This document shows positions 45,012 to 55,835 of a stretch of DNA of 64,000 nucleotides, piece after piece. Origin of the DNA: Dugong dugon (lineage: Eukaryota > Chordata > Mammalia > Sirenia > Dugongidae); the NCBI GenBank assembly GCA_030035585.1, contig CM057473.1, positions 5,134,501 to 5,198,500 of the forward strand. Direction: 5' to 3'. Each line of letters starts with the position of its first letter. Position 1 is the first letter of the stretch. The notes beneath the pieces were generated by a model. That model did no database searches and was not told the DNA's origin. It saw only the letters and a list, made by a program, of their open reading frames with translations. Position numbers and translations under genes: made by a program.

Positions 45012-45318
45012 GGGGATGTTGTTGAGTGGCAGAATTCTTACCTTCATGGGGGAGACCGGAGCTCAGTTCCCCACCAGTAGAGGCTTGCATGTTGCTATGA
45101 GGCTAAACAGGTTTCAGCGGAGCTTCCAAACTAAGATGGACTAGGAAGAATAGTCTGGCAACCTATTTTAGAAAATCAGCCAGTAAAAATCCTGTGGATC
45201 GCAACTGTCAGATCTGCAGCTGATAACAGAGATGGTGTAGGACCAGGAAGTGTTTCATTCCACTGTGCTTGGGGTCGCCATGAGCCAGGGGCTGACTCGG
45301 TGACAGCCAACAATGTCT
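45012..45318 (+). mobile_element. tRNA-Gly-derived SINE with RTE-like body
   Basis: gttgagtggcagaattctta head, aacaggtttcagcggagctt and ccaaactaagatggactagg body, and gaccaggaagtgtttcattc tail region. Confidence 0.8.
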
Positions 45319-46356
45319 GTATAAATTTATCTATGTAGAGATCTGTTGATTGATTGATTGATATGTACATATGTATGAGACCAAATGGGCATTTTTTTCT
45401 CTAGAATTTTAAAATTGAACCTTATTTATTCAGTTGTTCTAGGCCTCAGTTTACGATGATATTCTTAACTGACATTGACGTAGTCATTTGAGGGTGTGTG
45501 TATGTCAGCATGTTATAATTTATTCCTTTTATAGCCTTCATTGTCCTTGAGCTTAGAAAGTGATGAAAATAGAGAACATTATAGTTACGTCTTTAATATT
45601 ACTTTTTGTTTTGTGATTTTATTCCCCGTAACACCACGAGCATAATAGTAGGTTAAAGAGCTTTCTCTCATAAAAATTCCCACCAGCATCTTGGGTGCCC
45701 CATTCTTGCCCTGATCTGGGCTTTCTTACGTGCTAAGCTGAGGAAATCCAGAGCCTCTCAGATTGCTCATCTTCCTATTTTTGGGGGGATCAAAAACCTC
45801 CCCCTCCCCAATACTTGGAAAGAAGCTATTTTAATTCCTGCTTTTAATGTAGGTGGGGGCCCTTGCCAACCTACTCATGGTGCCCCCGTGGTGTTCACAC
45901 TGTCAGTGTTAAACACCCCAGCGGGGCATGCCTTCTAAGCAGCGTGCTGGCAGTTGCAGAGGCCCTTCTGTTACCCAACAGTGTTCTATCTCCTAGACAA
46001 CCTGCCGTTTGGCAGCCAGCACGCTGGGAGTTACCTGTGTGGGAACCCATGACAGGTAATTCTGAGACGTCTACCTGCAGCAACAGAGACTGGGTGGGGA
46101 GTTTCAGTTCAGGTTGGACTTGCTTTACCTCCTGCCACTCCCTTGTTTGAAAGGAGAGCGTGTGGGTGGCCTGTGGAGGCCCCTTGGCAGAAGTTACCTT
46201 TATTTCCTGGGCTTTGCTCACAAGCTGTAGGGTGAAGGTCCAGCCCAAATACTTTCTTGGGGAGGGGACTTCCTGGAGTCTTCAGGGAGATTTCAGCATC
46301 CACTTGAGCAGCTCCCGCAGTGGCAGACTGAAATGTGGAGTGTTCCAGCCGAGTTT

Positions 46357-46692
46357 GTTGTTAGTTGCTGTCAAGTCAACCCCCAATGCATGGCGACCCC
46401 AAGCACAACACAGTGGAGCACCGCCTGGTCCTGCGTGAGCCCCACAATTGTTGCCGATCAGGTTGTTGTGATCCATGGGGTTTTCAATGGCTGATTTTTC
46501 AGAAGTAGTTCACCAGGCCTTTTCTCCTAGCCTGTCTTAGTCTGGAAGCTCCCCTGAAACCTGTTCAGCATCCTAGCAACACACAAGCTTCCACTGACAG
46601 ACGGGTGGGTGGTGGCTGTGTATGAGGTGCACTGGCCGGGAACTGAACCTGGGTCTCCAGCACAGAAGATGAGAATTCTACCACTACCCCCA
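46357..46692 (-). mobile_element. tRNA-Gly-derived SINE, reverse, near full length
   Basis: Starts ttgttgttagttgctgtcaa, includes ctgtcttagtctggaagctc, and ends gagaattctaccactacccc. This is the longest copy in the window, with head, body and (AAC)n tail all present. Confidence 0.85.
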
Positions 46693-47088
46693 GTGGTTGG
46701 TTCCTTGCAAATATCTCAGCAGAGTTCAGTTCTCCCCTCTTTTTTCATCCAGAATGCAAATTTTATTTTCCGTTCATGGAAACATAGGACATGCAGGGCT
46801 AGTGAGGTGACTTCTGCTTCTTCAGGGACCCAGGCCCCTTCTGTCTTGTTGTTCTGCCATCCTTCAAATGGCTTCTCTCCAAACATACTAGACCAGCTGT
46901 CATGTGGACCTTCCTGCCATCAGCAAAGAGGGCAGTGAAAGAGAAGGGAAAGCCCCCTTCTCTAAAGGACAGTCCCCAGAAGTCACAGATCCCTTCCACT
47001 TATATCCCATCGACCAGAACTGAGTCACAAAGGCCTGTAGCGAGGGAACTGAAGTCAACTGTGGGTGGCCCTGTGCTCATCCACGTTT

Positions 47089-47291
47089 GGATGGCCCCAT
47101 GGGTGGTGCAGACAGTTAAGTATTCGACTACTGAGTGAAAGGCTGGCAGTTCAAACGCACCCAGAGGCACTTTGGAAGAAAGGACCGGTGATCTGCTTCT
47201 GAGAGACCACAGCCATTGAAAATTCTATGGAGCGCGGTTCTGCTGTGCAACACATGGGTGGTCATGAGTCGGAATCGACTCAACTGTAGCA
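47089..47291 (+). mobile_element. AfroSINE, type B
   Basis: ggccccatgggtggtgcaga head and tcggaatcgactcaactgta tail. A TG/CG-rich run follows (47292-47325). Confidence 0.87.
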
Positions 47292-47948
47292 TGGTGTGTG
47301 TGTGTGTGCGCGCGTGCGCTCACCTACGTTTTGGGTTTCTCTGAGGAAGAAGAGAGAATGGGTATTATGGGACAATAGCAGACGGCCCAGTACAGAAAGT
47401 GATTATACATAATTCTGAGAGAACTAAATGAGAGACATCGGTAGTTTTTGACTAATACAGAGTCACAGGAACCCAGACCTGTTGTTCTGCATTATTTTTG
47501 CTGACTCACTGTTAACATTTGCCTAGACTGCTCTGCAGCATTTGGGGGAAATCTCAGGAAAGTAAGAATGGCTAACTGGGGGTCGGACTTCCTCCCAGGA
47601 ACAGGAAGGACGTCTAGGAAACAATATATACATTTTATTACAATTGTATGTGTTTTTACCGATAGTTTCGAATAAGATAGTTGTTTTTTTTTTTTAAAGT
47701 GAAGTACATTTTTTGAAGTGCTTTAAAATGACTGAGTTGACCAACCTTTCATTCCCGTTTTGAATCCATGAAGGGCCCTCAAAGTTCCAATGTAGATGAG
47801 TCCTGGAGTGAATGCTTTGGGTTGTGAGGTCTTTGTTGGCTGGGACGACAGAGAAGGATGCAGGAAGGGTGGAATTTAGTGGAGGTTGAGGAACAGGTGA
47901 GCGTCTTGACACATTTTCCTTCTTGATGCTCCTTCTTGCCCTTGTCAG

Positions 47949-48095
47949 GTGGCAGCGCGCACGGGTGAAACCGGAGTGAGAAGACGTACTCAGGCCATGT
48001 CAAGATCTGCAAGCAAGCGGAGGAGCAGGTTTTCCTCTCTCTGGGGTCTGGACACTACCTCCAAGAAGAAGCAGGGACGCCCGAGCATTAACCAG
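47949..48095 (+). CDS. TIAM1: TIAM1 sixth coding exon, basic Ser/Arg/Lys-rich linker (codons 665-713)
   Basis: The acceptor ttgcccttgtcag ends at 47948 and the donor is AACCAG/gtaggtgcc; 147 bases, phase 0 at both ends. The product VAARTGETGVRRRTQAMSRS, then ASKRRSRFSSLWGLDTTSKK and KQGRPSINQ, is strongly basic, with RRR, KRRSR and SKKKQGR clusters. These could serve membrane or nucleic-acid contact, nuclear localisation, or basophilic kinase and 14-3-3 sites; which of these is not shown by sequence. It links the PHn-CC-Ex unit to the Ras-binding domain. Because it is a 0-0 exon, skipping it would delete 49 residues without changing frame. Confidence 0.96.
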
Positions 48096-48914
48096 GTAGG
48101 TGCCAGAGGGGATGAAAAACAGGCCTCCACAAACGGCTTCTGCTGCCTCCTCACTTTGTGGGGTGCAAGTGTGTTTCTTTTTTGAAGCTTGGTGTGATCT
48201 AAAATCAACTAGTTGCCACCCAGAAGTCGATGGTGCTGGACGATTTTAATGGCTCACGTATACCCATGACATTAAACTGTGCTGGTCGTCTGTCACCAGG
48301 CTATAGTCTTCCACCTGCATCTTTGCGGACCCTGCTGACTTACAGACCTCCTGAAAGTGCACCGTTCATTCTGCGTCTTCGGAAAGAGCAGGGCTGGACG
48401 ATAAAGCCAAGTGGGCACCTAAGCACAGCCTTCAGGGAATTCTGTTTGTTTCCTTGCCCTGGACTCTGTGGGGATGACAGTAAATGGGCAGGTCCCTCTG
48501 CCTCTAGGACCCAGGACCCACGATCTGAGTGCTCGCTCACACTCTGGCCTTAGGTACCAGCACTTAGAGGGGATCTCTGCATCAGGAATGGCACTGCTGG
48601 AGTGGGGCAGTGCCCAGTCTCCCGTAGCCATATGCTCTGGCCCCATTCTTCCCCCTCGATTTTACTTGAGACCCACTTTCCTGCTGACATTACTTACAGT
48701 AACTCACCTTCCATTGTTACTGTCATCCTTCCCCTTTGAGAAATGAGTAGCTCCGGAACTGCTGGCTCAGATTTTAAGGAATGAAGAAACATGGGTATTT
48801 GCCTTTTTGGGAGAAGGAGAATGTCTAATTCGTGGGCTCCACTGGCTAAGAAATCAAGCATTGAGTATTTTGGAGGTCAAGACTGGAACTGCCAATTTGA
48901 CACAAGCTGTATGT

Positions 48915-49096
48915 GCTCATCTGCTAACCTAAAGGTTGAACCTGTGTAGCAGCTCTACAGAAGAAAGTCCTGGCAATCTGCTCCCTTAAAGATGACAGCC
49001 AAGAAAACCCCATGGAGCACAGTTCTACTCCGTAACACGTGGGTCGCCATGAGTTGGAATGGACTTGACAGCAGTGGGTTTGGTTTGGTTTATGCA
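48915..49096 (+). mobile_element. AfroSINE, type B, degraded 5' half
   Basis: tgctcatctgctaacctaaa, gaagaaagtcctggcaatct and the tail gacttgacagcagtgggttt. Confidence 0.8.
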
Positions 49097-50089
49097 GGAT
49101 GGGAAGTTGGTTGACTGGCTTGGTAGAAGGATCCCTCCTTCTTTGCTCTCACACTTCCTGCAGCTAGCTTGCTTAGGAAATGGAAGCTTTACAAAGAAGT
49201 GAAGTCGATGTTCTGAGCCCCTCTAGCTTACCAACACGCTCACTGTTTCAATGGGGGACCTGCAGGTGCTCCAAAGACAAAACGACGAGAGAGCCCAAGA
49301 TGGAGCGATTGTGCAGTTTGTTCTGTGATCTCTGGGGACTGTAGTCTGTCTGGTTTGCTGCCATGGGTTTTGCTCCTGTGTAAATCCGAAGAAGAAGCTG
49401 GAGGAAAATCAGTGTTTCATCAGCAAAATCACATAAGAGGTTTGATGGCTGGCTCTTGATTAGCCCTACGAAAGGCGGACGTTAATGCTCAGGGCTTCTC
49501 CTGGCTTTGGGAAGAGGTGATGGTGTTCTGTAGGTACGTTCTGTCATTACAGATGACTCAGACCACCATTGTAAATAGACATCAGGATTCGCAGTCAGTA
49601 GCTGTCACAGCCCTTCGTTTGTGTGATTCTGGTTTATTGGAACCAGGTTATGGTACAGCCCATTGCTGCTGAAATCTGTGACTGAATTTCAGCACATCCA
49701 AGAGAACTTTTTAACCGGTATCTTTGTTTATGTTTTTAATTCAAAAGTTGATACAGTGTCTCGTAAGCAATTGTAATTCCCAAAGTAATAGTTTGAAAAC
49801 TTTTTCTTGATTAGTCATAAGCACACCAGTAGAAATTTACTTGTTAATTTAGTCCTTTGAAATGAACAATGGTATGTAGATCCTGAGAGCTCACTGAGAC
49901 CCAGTATAGAGAGTCCCTCACAGCTGAGGCTGGTTTGCCTTTGACCAGCTATGGCATCGATACCCTTTTTGATTTAGTCATATCTTCAAGTCAGCTGGAC
50001 TAATTACATTTCAAAGAATAGATAAATTCCTATTTTTTTAAATAAAAAAGAAACTTTATTGTGTTATGGTAAAAAAAAACCCAAAAAAC

Positions 50090-50111
50090 TATATATATAT
50101 ATAAACTGTAA

Positions 50112-50152
<41 letters not shown>
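50090..50152. repeat. TA dinucleotide microsatellite
   Basis: Two AT/TA tracts (50090-50103 and 50112-50152) separated by aactgtaag, after an A-run. Confidence 0.95.
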
Positions 50153-50156
<4 letters not shown>

Positions 50157-50546
50157 TATATCCTTAGCTCCAACCCTAAAAATGTATCCAGTAGCAAACA
50201 TCCAAGGCTATTGCAGAAGTTTTTCATTGTGAACGAATCTAGTTCATTGCTTTTGCTGGTTTGTTTTCTTTAGATGCAGATGAGCTGTCCAGCTCTAAAA
50301 GCAGACATTTGTTTTGGGGGGAGGATGTCAAAAGATGTAGAAAGGGATCTAGGTGGAAGAGCGTCTTTGTGGTCTGTCACCATAAATTATGTCGACCCAC
50401 CTCCCTTAGGATTTGACGTGGGAGTATCTGAGAACGTTCGTCCTGTTTTCTCATAGTGCTCCCCGTTCCCCTTGCGAGCCCCACTCTTCGTTTACCCTGT
50501 TGCCCCGATTTCTTGTTTGTTTAAGATGGTACTTTTGTATCTGCAG

Positions 50547-50621
50547 GTGTTCGGAGAGGGAGCTGACTCCGTGAAGAAATCTTTAGAGGGCATTTTCGCT
50601 GACACTGTTCCAGATGGCAAG
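50547..50621 (+). CDS. TIAM1: TIAM1 seventh coding exon, 75-base mini-exon (codons 714-738)
   Basis: The acceptor ttttgtatctgcag ends at 50546 and the donor is GGCAAG/gtgaacgta. The exon encodes 25 residues, VFGEGADSVKKSLEGIFADT then VPDGK, and is phase 0 at both ends. By recall human reads GTESVKK and FDDIVPDGK at the two variable spots, so it differs at four or five of 25 positions while its neighbours are nearly invariant. It lies between the basic linker and the Ras-binding domain. Its small size and symmetric phase make it a natural cassette exon, but nothing in the sequence proves skipping. Confidence 0.95.
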
Positions 50622-51706
50622 GTGAACGTAAACACGTGTTGCTTTTCTGAAGGTGTCACAGTGCGCCAACAGACACAAATGAGGTGGCTTCTCAGGATAC
50701 CAAAATAGTAGACTCAGTATTAAAACCCAAAATTATCAGTCCTTTTAAGTTATGTAACAGGTCAGTGAGAGATGGAAAATCATTTTATATTTAAAACTTG
50801 GTAATAATAAGAACATTCTCCTGCTGACATAACATTTTCAATACCTGTCATTTGAATGTATAAGTTTCCAACTAGAATGTAGGAGGAAATTTGGGTTCTA
50901 AGCAGCAGGGTGTTTTATGCTGTTGCCGATTCCTTTTATATACAGCTTCCATTCCCAAGAGGTGAGGTCTTACTGCCCTCCCTCTCTGCCCACACATGCT
51001 ATTTTTCTCCCACTGATTTGAAAGCACTGTTCTGATGGTGTGTTCTTAAAATACACATTTGCCTCCCAAGTCAAATATTCAATTAAAGATTCAGCAACTT
51101 GGTTAAATCTTGCACTTGGATTTGACAGTGGCTTTCAAACTGTTCTGATTGAAAGCCTGTGAAGAGTATTGATTTATTTTCCCCTTGTCCACTTTTTTCA
51201 GCCTCTAAATAAATGGACATCCCTAGTTTCAGAGATCCCAGTAGCGATACCAGTGGCTCTTTGTATGGGGGGGTGACCTTGGTATGATCCTCTGTTCCTT
51301 GGACTCAGGATCAATAGTCCAGAATTCAGCTCTCGGTTGCCATGCAACCAAGCAGTTGTGGTTGTACCACAGTGGCTGAGCCGTCCTTGACACAGAGATG
51401 TGCCTCTGAAGCCAGAGTGTGGGGGGTGGTTCAGGCCATCGGAGCAGGAGAAGAGAGAAGAGTGTCCACGGGGAGGCTTTTTCTCCCTTTCCTACCCAAA
51501 TGAGTCGTGGATTCATATCATCGCGGATACCAAGGCAGCTGCCCTTGGAGATGTCTGTCCACGGCATTCTCTTTGCGCATCTCTGTTCTCTGTCTCTGAT
51601 GAAATGAAATTACTGTACCTACATGCAATCCAGCTATACTTTTTCATGTTAACATAGTTATTTCTAAAGTTGGCTAACACATCATGTGTACCATTATTAA
51701 ACAACA

Positions 51707-51892
51707 AAACAAACCGGTTGCCATCAAGTTGATCTGAGTCCTGGTGACCCTATCGGCATCAGAGTAGAATTGCACTGCACGGGGTTTTCAGAAGTAGATC
51801 CCCAGGCATTCCGAGATACCTCTGGGTGACTTTGTACCACCACCCTCTCGGTTAATAGCCGAGCGATTAACTATTTATGCCACACGGGGACT
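51707..51892 (-). mobile_element. AfroSINE, type B, reverse
   Basis: ggttgccatcaagttgatct to ttatgccacacggggact. Confidence 0.83.
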
Positions 51893-51931
51893 GCTGTGCG
51901 GTTACTAATACACTGTCAGTGGTGGACTAGT

Positions 51932-52280
51932 GGCAGTGGTGGGTCAGTGGTAAGATTCTCACCTTCCATGCAGGAGACCCAGGTTTGTTCCTGGTCAGCA
52001 CACCGCATGCGCAACCAACCGCCCATCCGTCAGTGGACTTGGAGTGTTGCTATGATGTTGAACAGATCTCAGAGGAACTTACAGAGTAAGAGGGGCTAGG
52101 AAGAAAGACCTGGTGGTCTACGTCTGAAAATCAGCCAGTGCAAACCCTGTGGATCACAACAGTCTGATCACAACCGATCATGAGGCTGGCGCAGGACTGG
52201 GTAGCATTTCATTCCATTTTCCATGGAGTCGCCTGCCATGAGTTGGGGCTTTACTTGACAGCAGCTCACAACAATAGCAA
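51932..52280 (+). mobile_element. tRNA-Gly-derived SINE, full length
   Basis: gcagtggtgggtcagtggta head, caggagacccaggtttgttc box-B region, aggggctaggaagaaagacc body, and cacaacaatagcaac tail. Confidence 0.83.
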
Positions 52281-53289
52281 CGTTGGGCTGCCCTCTCCAG
52301 ACACGTAAAACCTGCGAATTGCCAAAGTTTTTCCCGTCGGATTTGTGTAGTTTTTTTTTTTTTTCAAGATACTTCTTTATTCCACTTCCTGGCTAGAATG
52401 CCCTGTTCTCACAGAGCAGGTTAGATGCAGAGCTTGGACTGATCCAGTGCTAAGGGGCACCTATTTAATGTGGCGCATGGGCATGGAGTGGAAGATTCCA
52501 ATTATAGTCAATGGGATTTAGACAAGTTGATTGCTTTTTGACAGTTCCCTCCCTGGGGTCTAACTTACTCTGTGAAAGCAACTCCATTCAAAGGCAGGGC
52601 TGAAATGGCCTGGGGTATAGTTAGTGGCCTTTCCCCATGTCTGCCCCCTATTTTGGGATTCCTTCTTTTTATGTATGAAGTTGTTATATTACCACCAATC
52701 AGCCTTTGTTTGGAAATTTGTTTTTCCTTGTAATTTCTGATACAGCCTTATCCTTGGTAATCTGTAGAAAGGTATTTACCAACCAGTGACTTGCTTATAA
52801 GCCAGTAATCAAGGCTTATCACTGACGGCATCTCGAGCAGCCATATTACGTGTGAATTGCCGATAGTAATGTGATTCTTCCCGTGCTTGTCTCTCTGGGC
52901 TGCTAACATTTCATCACTATCTGGATGGAGCATCTTCTGTTGTAGCTGTTGCGCTTGCCCAGGTATAACCCAGCTGCTGGATTAGAACATAAGACATGTC
53001 TTCTCCCACACTCCCAGGCTGGATGGCTACTCCCTGAGCACCAGCAACACATGTGTCAAGAAAGGCAGCCTTATGTGTTCTTTCTAGCAAATGCGTCAGG
53101 TCAGAAGAGGCAGAGACATGGGAGACAGACAGATGGCCGTAGCCGGAGGAGACTTGTTTCGCCTCCTTGTGCCATGAGGCAAGTTCTGGAAGCTTCCTAA
53201 ACCTCCTCCGGGAAATGGAGCTGTCGCTCTCCTGGAGCTGTGCTGCAGGTTAAATGCGTGCACAGAAATGATTCCTACCTTGTCAATAA

Positions 53290-53498
53290 GCAAAACCAAG
53301 CCCACTGCTGTCGAGTCTATTCCCACTCACAGTGACCCCGTAGGACAGAGTAGAGCTGCCCCATAGGGTTTCCAAGGCTGTAAAGCTTCACGGAAGCAAC
53401 TGCCATATCTTCCTCCCATGGAGTGGCTGGTGGGTTCCAACTACTGACCTCTCAGTTAGCTGCTGAGTGCTTTAACCACTGCACGACCAGGACTCCTT
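53290..53498 (-). mobile_element. AfroSINE, type A, reverse
   Basis: accaagcccactgctgtcga to actgcacgaccaggactcct; longer-body form. Confidence 0.9.
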
Positions 53499-53939
53499 CC
53501 CTTGTAAATAGGTATTGCCATACCATTATTTTTATCTTAAACATTTCGTCAGGGCCTCATTGTTACCTTTGAAATATAGATCCCTCATGGTAGACATCTG
53601 GCTGCAGGGATTTTTTGCCGTAAATTGAAATGGGCCTGTGGAACAAATAATAGCAATAGCAGTAATGCTGAGCTGGGTAGATAGCTCATTTCTTGTTTTT
53701 TTTTTTTTTTTTTTTTCTAAATTTTGGTTCCCAGTTATTCATGCTCCACCTGTGGCTGTCATGGGTCGGGCGTGTGGTCTGCCTGGTTTCTAGCTGAGGT
53801 TAGAAATCCCCCCCGCCTCCATAAAGCTTCTTTCTCAATGATTTCCCTCTTCAAGGATTTTTCCCTGTGCTCACTGCTGCCACCACTTCTGCCCCGGGGC
53901 CCTTTTCATAGTAATCTGTAATCTCTGTGTGCAGCTGGT

Positions 53940-54148
53940 GGACCACCTTGGTGGTCCAAATGATTAACCAGTTCAGTTGCTAACTAGAAGGTTGGAGGTT
54001 CGAGTCCACCCAGAGGCTCTGTGGAAGAAAGGCCTGGCATTCTACTTCTGAAAAATCAGCCATTGAAAACCCTATGGAGCACAGTTCTGCTCTGACACAC
54101 ACAGGGTCACCATGAGTTGGGATCAACTCGATGGAAACTGGTTTTACT
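53940..54148 (+). mobile_element. AfroSINE, type B
   Basis: accaccttggtggtccaaat head and gggatcaactcgatggaaac tail, 80 bases before coding exon eight. Confidence 0.88.
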
Positions 54149-54227
54149 GCTTTGATGTGCAACCTGGGAATCTAAGATGATTAGAGACCAGTGGTTGCTC
54201 CTGGGCCAACTTTATTTCTCATTATAG

Positions 54228-54398
54228 AGGGAGAAAGAGGTGGTCTTACCCAGCGTCCACCAGCACAACCCTGACTGCGACATTTGGGTCCATGAGTACT
54301 TCACACCCTCCTGGTTCTGTCTGCCAAACAATCAGCCTGCACTGACGGTCGTCCGGCCGGGGGACACTGCCCGGGACACGCTGGAGCTCATCTGCAAG
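54228..54398 (+). CDS. TIAM1: TIAM1 eighth coding exon, start of the Ras-binding domain (codons 739-795)
   Basis: The acceptor tttctcattatag ends at 54227 and the donor is TGCAAG/gtatggggc; 171 bases, phase 0 at both ends. The product starts REKEVVLPSVHQHNPDCDIW and includes VHEYFTPSWFCLPNNQPALT and VVRPGDTARDTLELICK. From about residue 764 this is the ubiquitin-fold Ras-binding domain, which couples active Ras to Rac. An AfroSINE (53940-54148) ends only about 80 bases before the exon, so this acceptor and branch-point region is close to repeat sequence. Confidence 0.97.
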
Positions 54399-55635
54399 GT
54401 ATGGGGCTGCTTTGCATTGTTTTCCTGAGAACTCCCTGATGGGATGGATGAATCCGCTAAGGTGGACGTGGAGACTCAGAGCCCTGGGGTCAGGAGGCAG
54501 GGGGGAGCACCCCCTCCTCTTCACCTCAGAGGAGCTCTTGATTCCTTTGTGATCACATGGTAAGGAGAGAGGAGGAGTTGTTTTAAGTAGCTTCTTTCAG
54601 TATATGTATTTGATAGGTTTATAATAAATCTGTCTTTTACTAACTTAGTGAATACCTCAGTTCTAGAAGTCTACACAATCAGCAATTTTTTTTTTTAAAC
54701 AAATCACTAGGGCCTTTCCAAAAAAAATAGGGCTCTTCATACGAGTTGGGGAAAGGAGAGTCCAGCTGAAGTCGGCCTTTTAGGTGGTCTCCTGTGGAGG
54801 AAGCATGTGGGGGCCCCTTGTTTGAAGAATAAAGCTGGAACGTGCCCCCACGTTGTTAAAAAGAAATGATAGAATCTGGCATGCTTTGAATCCTTTGTGT
54901 ACGTGAGCTTCAGCTTTTGGATGGTGATGGTATTTTTGTTCACAATTTTTCACTTTAATTACTTAACAAAATTGGTCTCTTGAGGATTTTTGCATTCCTT
55001 TGTTAATAAGTGGGCATGGTTCTTCAGGGGCCCAGTAACGTTCTGCGGTGCTGTGGGGGTGTTTCTCGAGCCTGCAGCTGCAGGGCGGGGAAGTACAGCT
55101 CTCCGGCCTTTTCTTGCAGGCCAGACCCCAGCAGCCTTTCCTGGGACCAGCGTCCTTTGGGGCATCCTCTGCACACCTCCTTTAACCTCAGCCAGGAATT
55201 GAATGTTAGGCCACATTTTTCAATAACTATTGATTGCTGGAAAGTTGACCTGTGTGTGGGGAGTGAGTCATTGGCCCAATTTTAGGTGCTTTTCAATTGT
55301 TTGCTTGGATGGAAGCTAGGACAATGAGGAATAATATTATCAGTGCAACTTAGACGCCATCTTTAGACGGTGAAGTGGACCTGTTCCCTATAAAGCATCT
55401 ATTTCTGTCACCTGAAATGTTCTGATGGTATCACTAGGGCCCAAATCTTTAGCAGTAAAAGGCCGTCTTGCCCAGTGCTCGCTGGGTCTTCAGTTCTTTT
55501 CCCCAAAACGCTGATATAAATACAAAGACAACATGGTGTGGAACAGTCACGGCTCACCAGGTGGAAAATGGAAAATGCTGCATGCTCTTTAAGAAGTCGA
55601 TCGTTTCTGGAAAAACACCTTTGCAGAATAAATTA

Positions 55636-55835
55636 GAAGGAGCCCTGGTGGCACAGTGGTTAAACTGCTTGGCTGCCAACCAGAAGGTTGACAGTTTGTA
55701 CCCACTAGCCGCTTCTCCGGAGACAGATGTGGCTGTCTGCTTCCGTAAAGATTTGCAACCTTGGAAACCCTACGGGGCGGTTCTGCCGTGTCCTGTAGGG
55801 TCGCTATGAGTTGGAATCCGCTCGACGGCAGTGGG
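55636..55835 (+). mobile_element. AfroSINE, type A, with perfect target-site duplication
   Basis: The direct repeat AGAATAAATTA at 55625-55635 and 55836-55846 brackets ggagccctggtggcacagtg through gctcgacggcagtggg. Exact edges and an intact duplication suggest a comparatively recent insertion. Confidence 0.95.

Larger units (their letters stand above)
41344..47948 (+). other. TIAM1: TIAM1 intron after coding exon five (6.6 kb)
   Basis: Contains AfroSINEs of both types, two tRNA-Gly SINEs in opposite orientation (45.0 and 46.4 kb), an L1-like piece and an L2 relic. Stretches with nothing recognised are 41350-41810, 42030-43090, 43340-44540, 45330-46350 and 47340-47940. Confidence 0.85.
48096..50546 (+). 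other. TIAM1: TIAM1 intron after coding exon six (2.5 kb)
   Basis: One AfroSINE (48915-49096) and an AT microsatellite (50090-50152). The stretches 48100-48900 and 49100-50080 show no recognisable feature. Confidence 0.85.
50622..54227 (+). other. TIAM1: TIAM1 intron after coding exon seven (3.6 kb)
   Basis: Holds an AfroSINE directly followed by a tRNA-Gly SINE (51707-52280), two further AfroSINEs near the 3' end and a T-run at 53697-53716. The stretches 50630-51700 and 52400-53280 have no recognisable feature. Confidence 0.85.
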
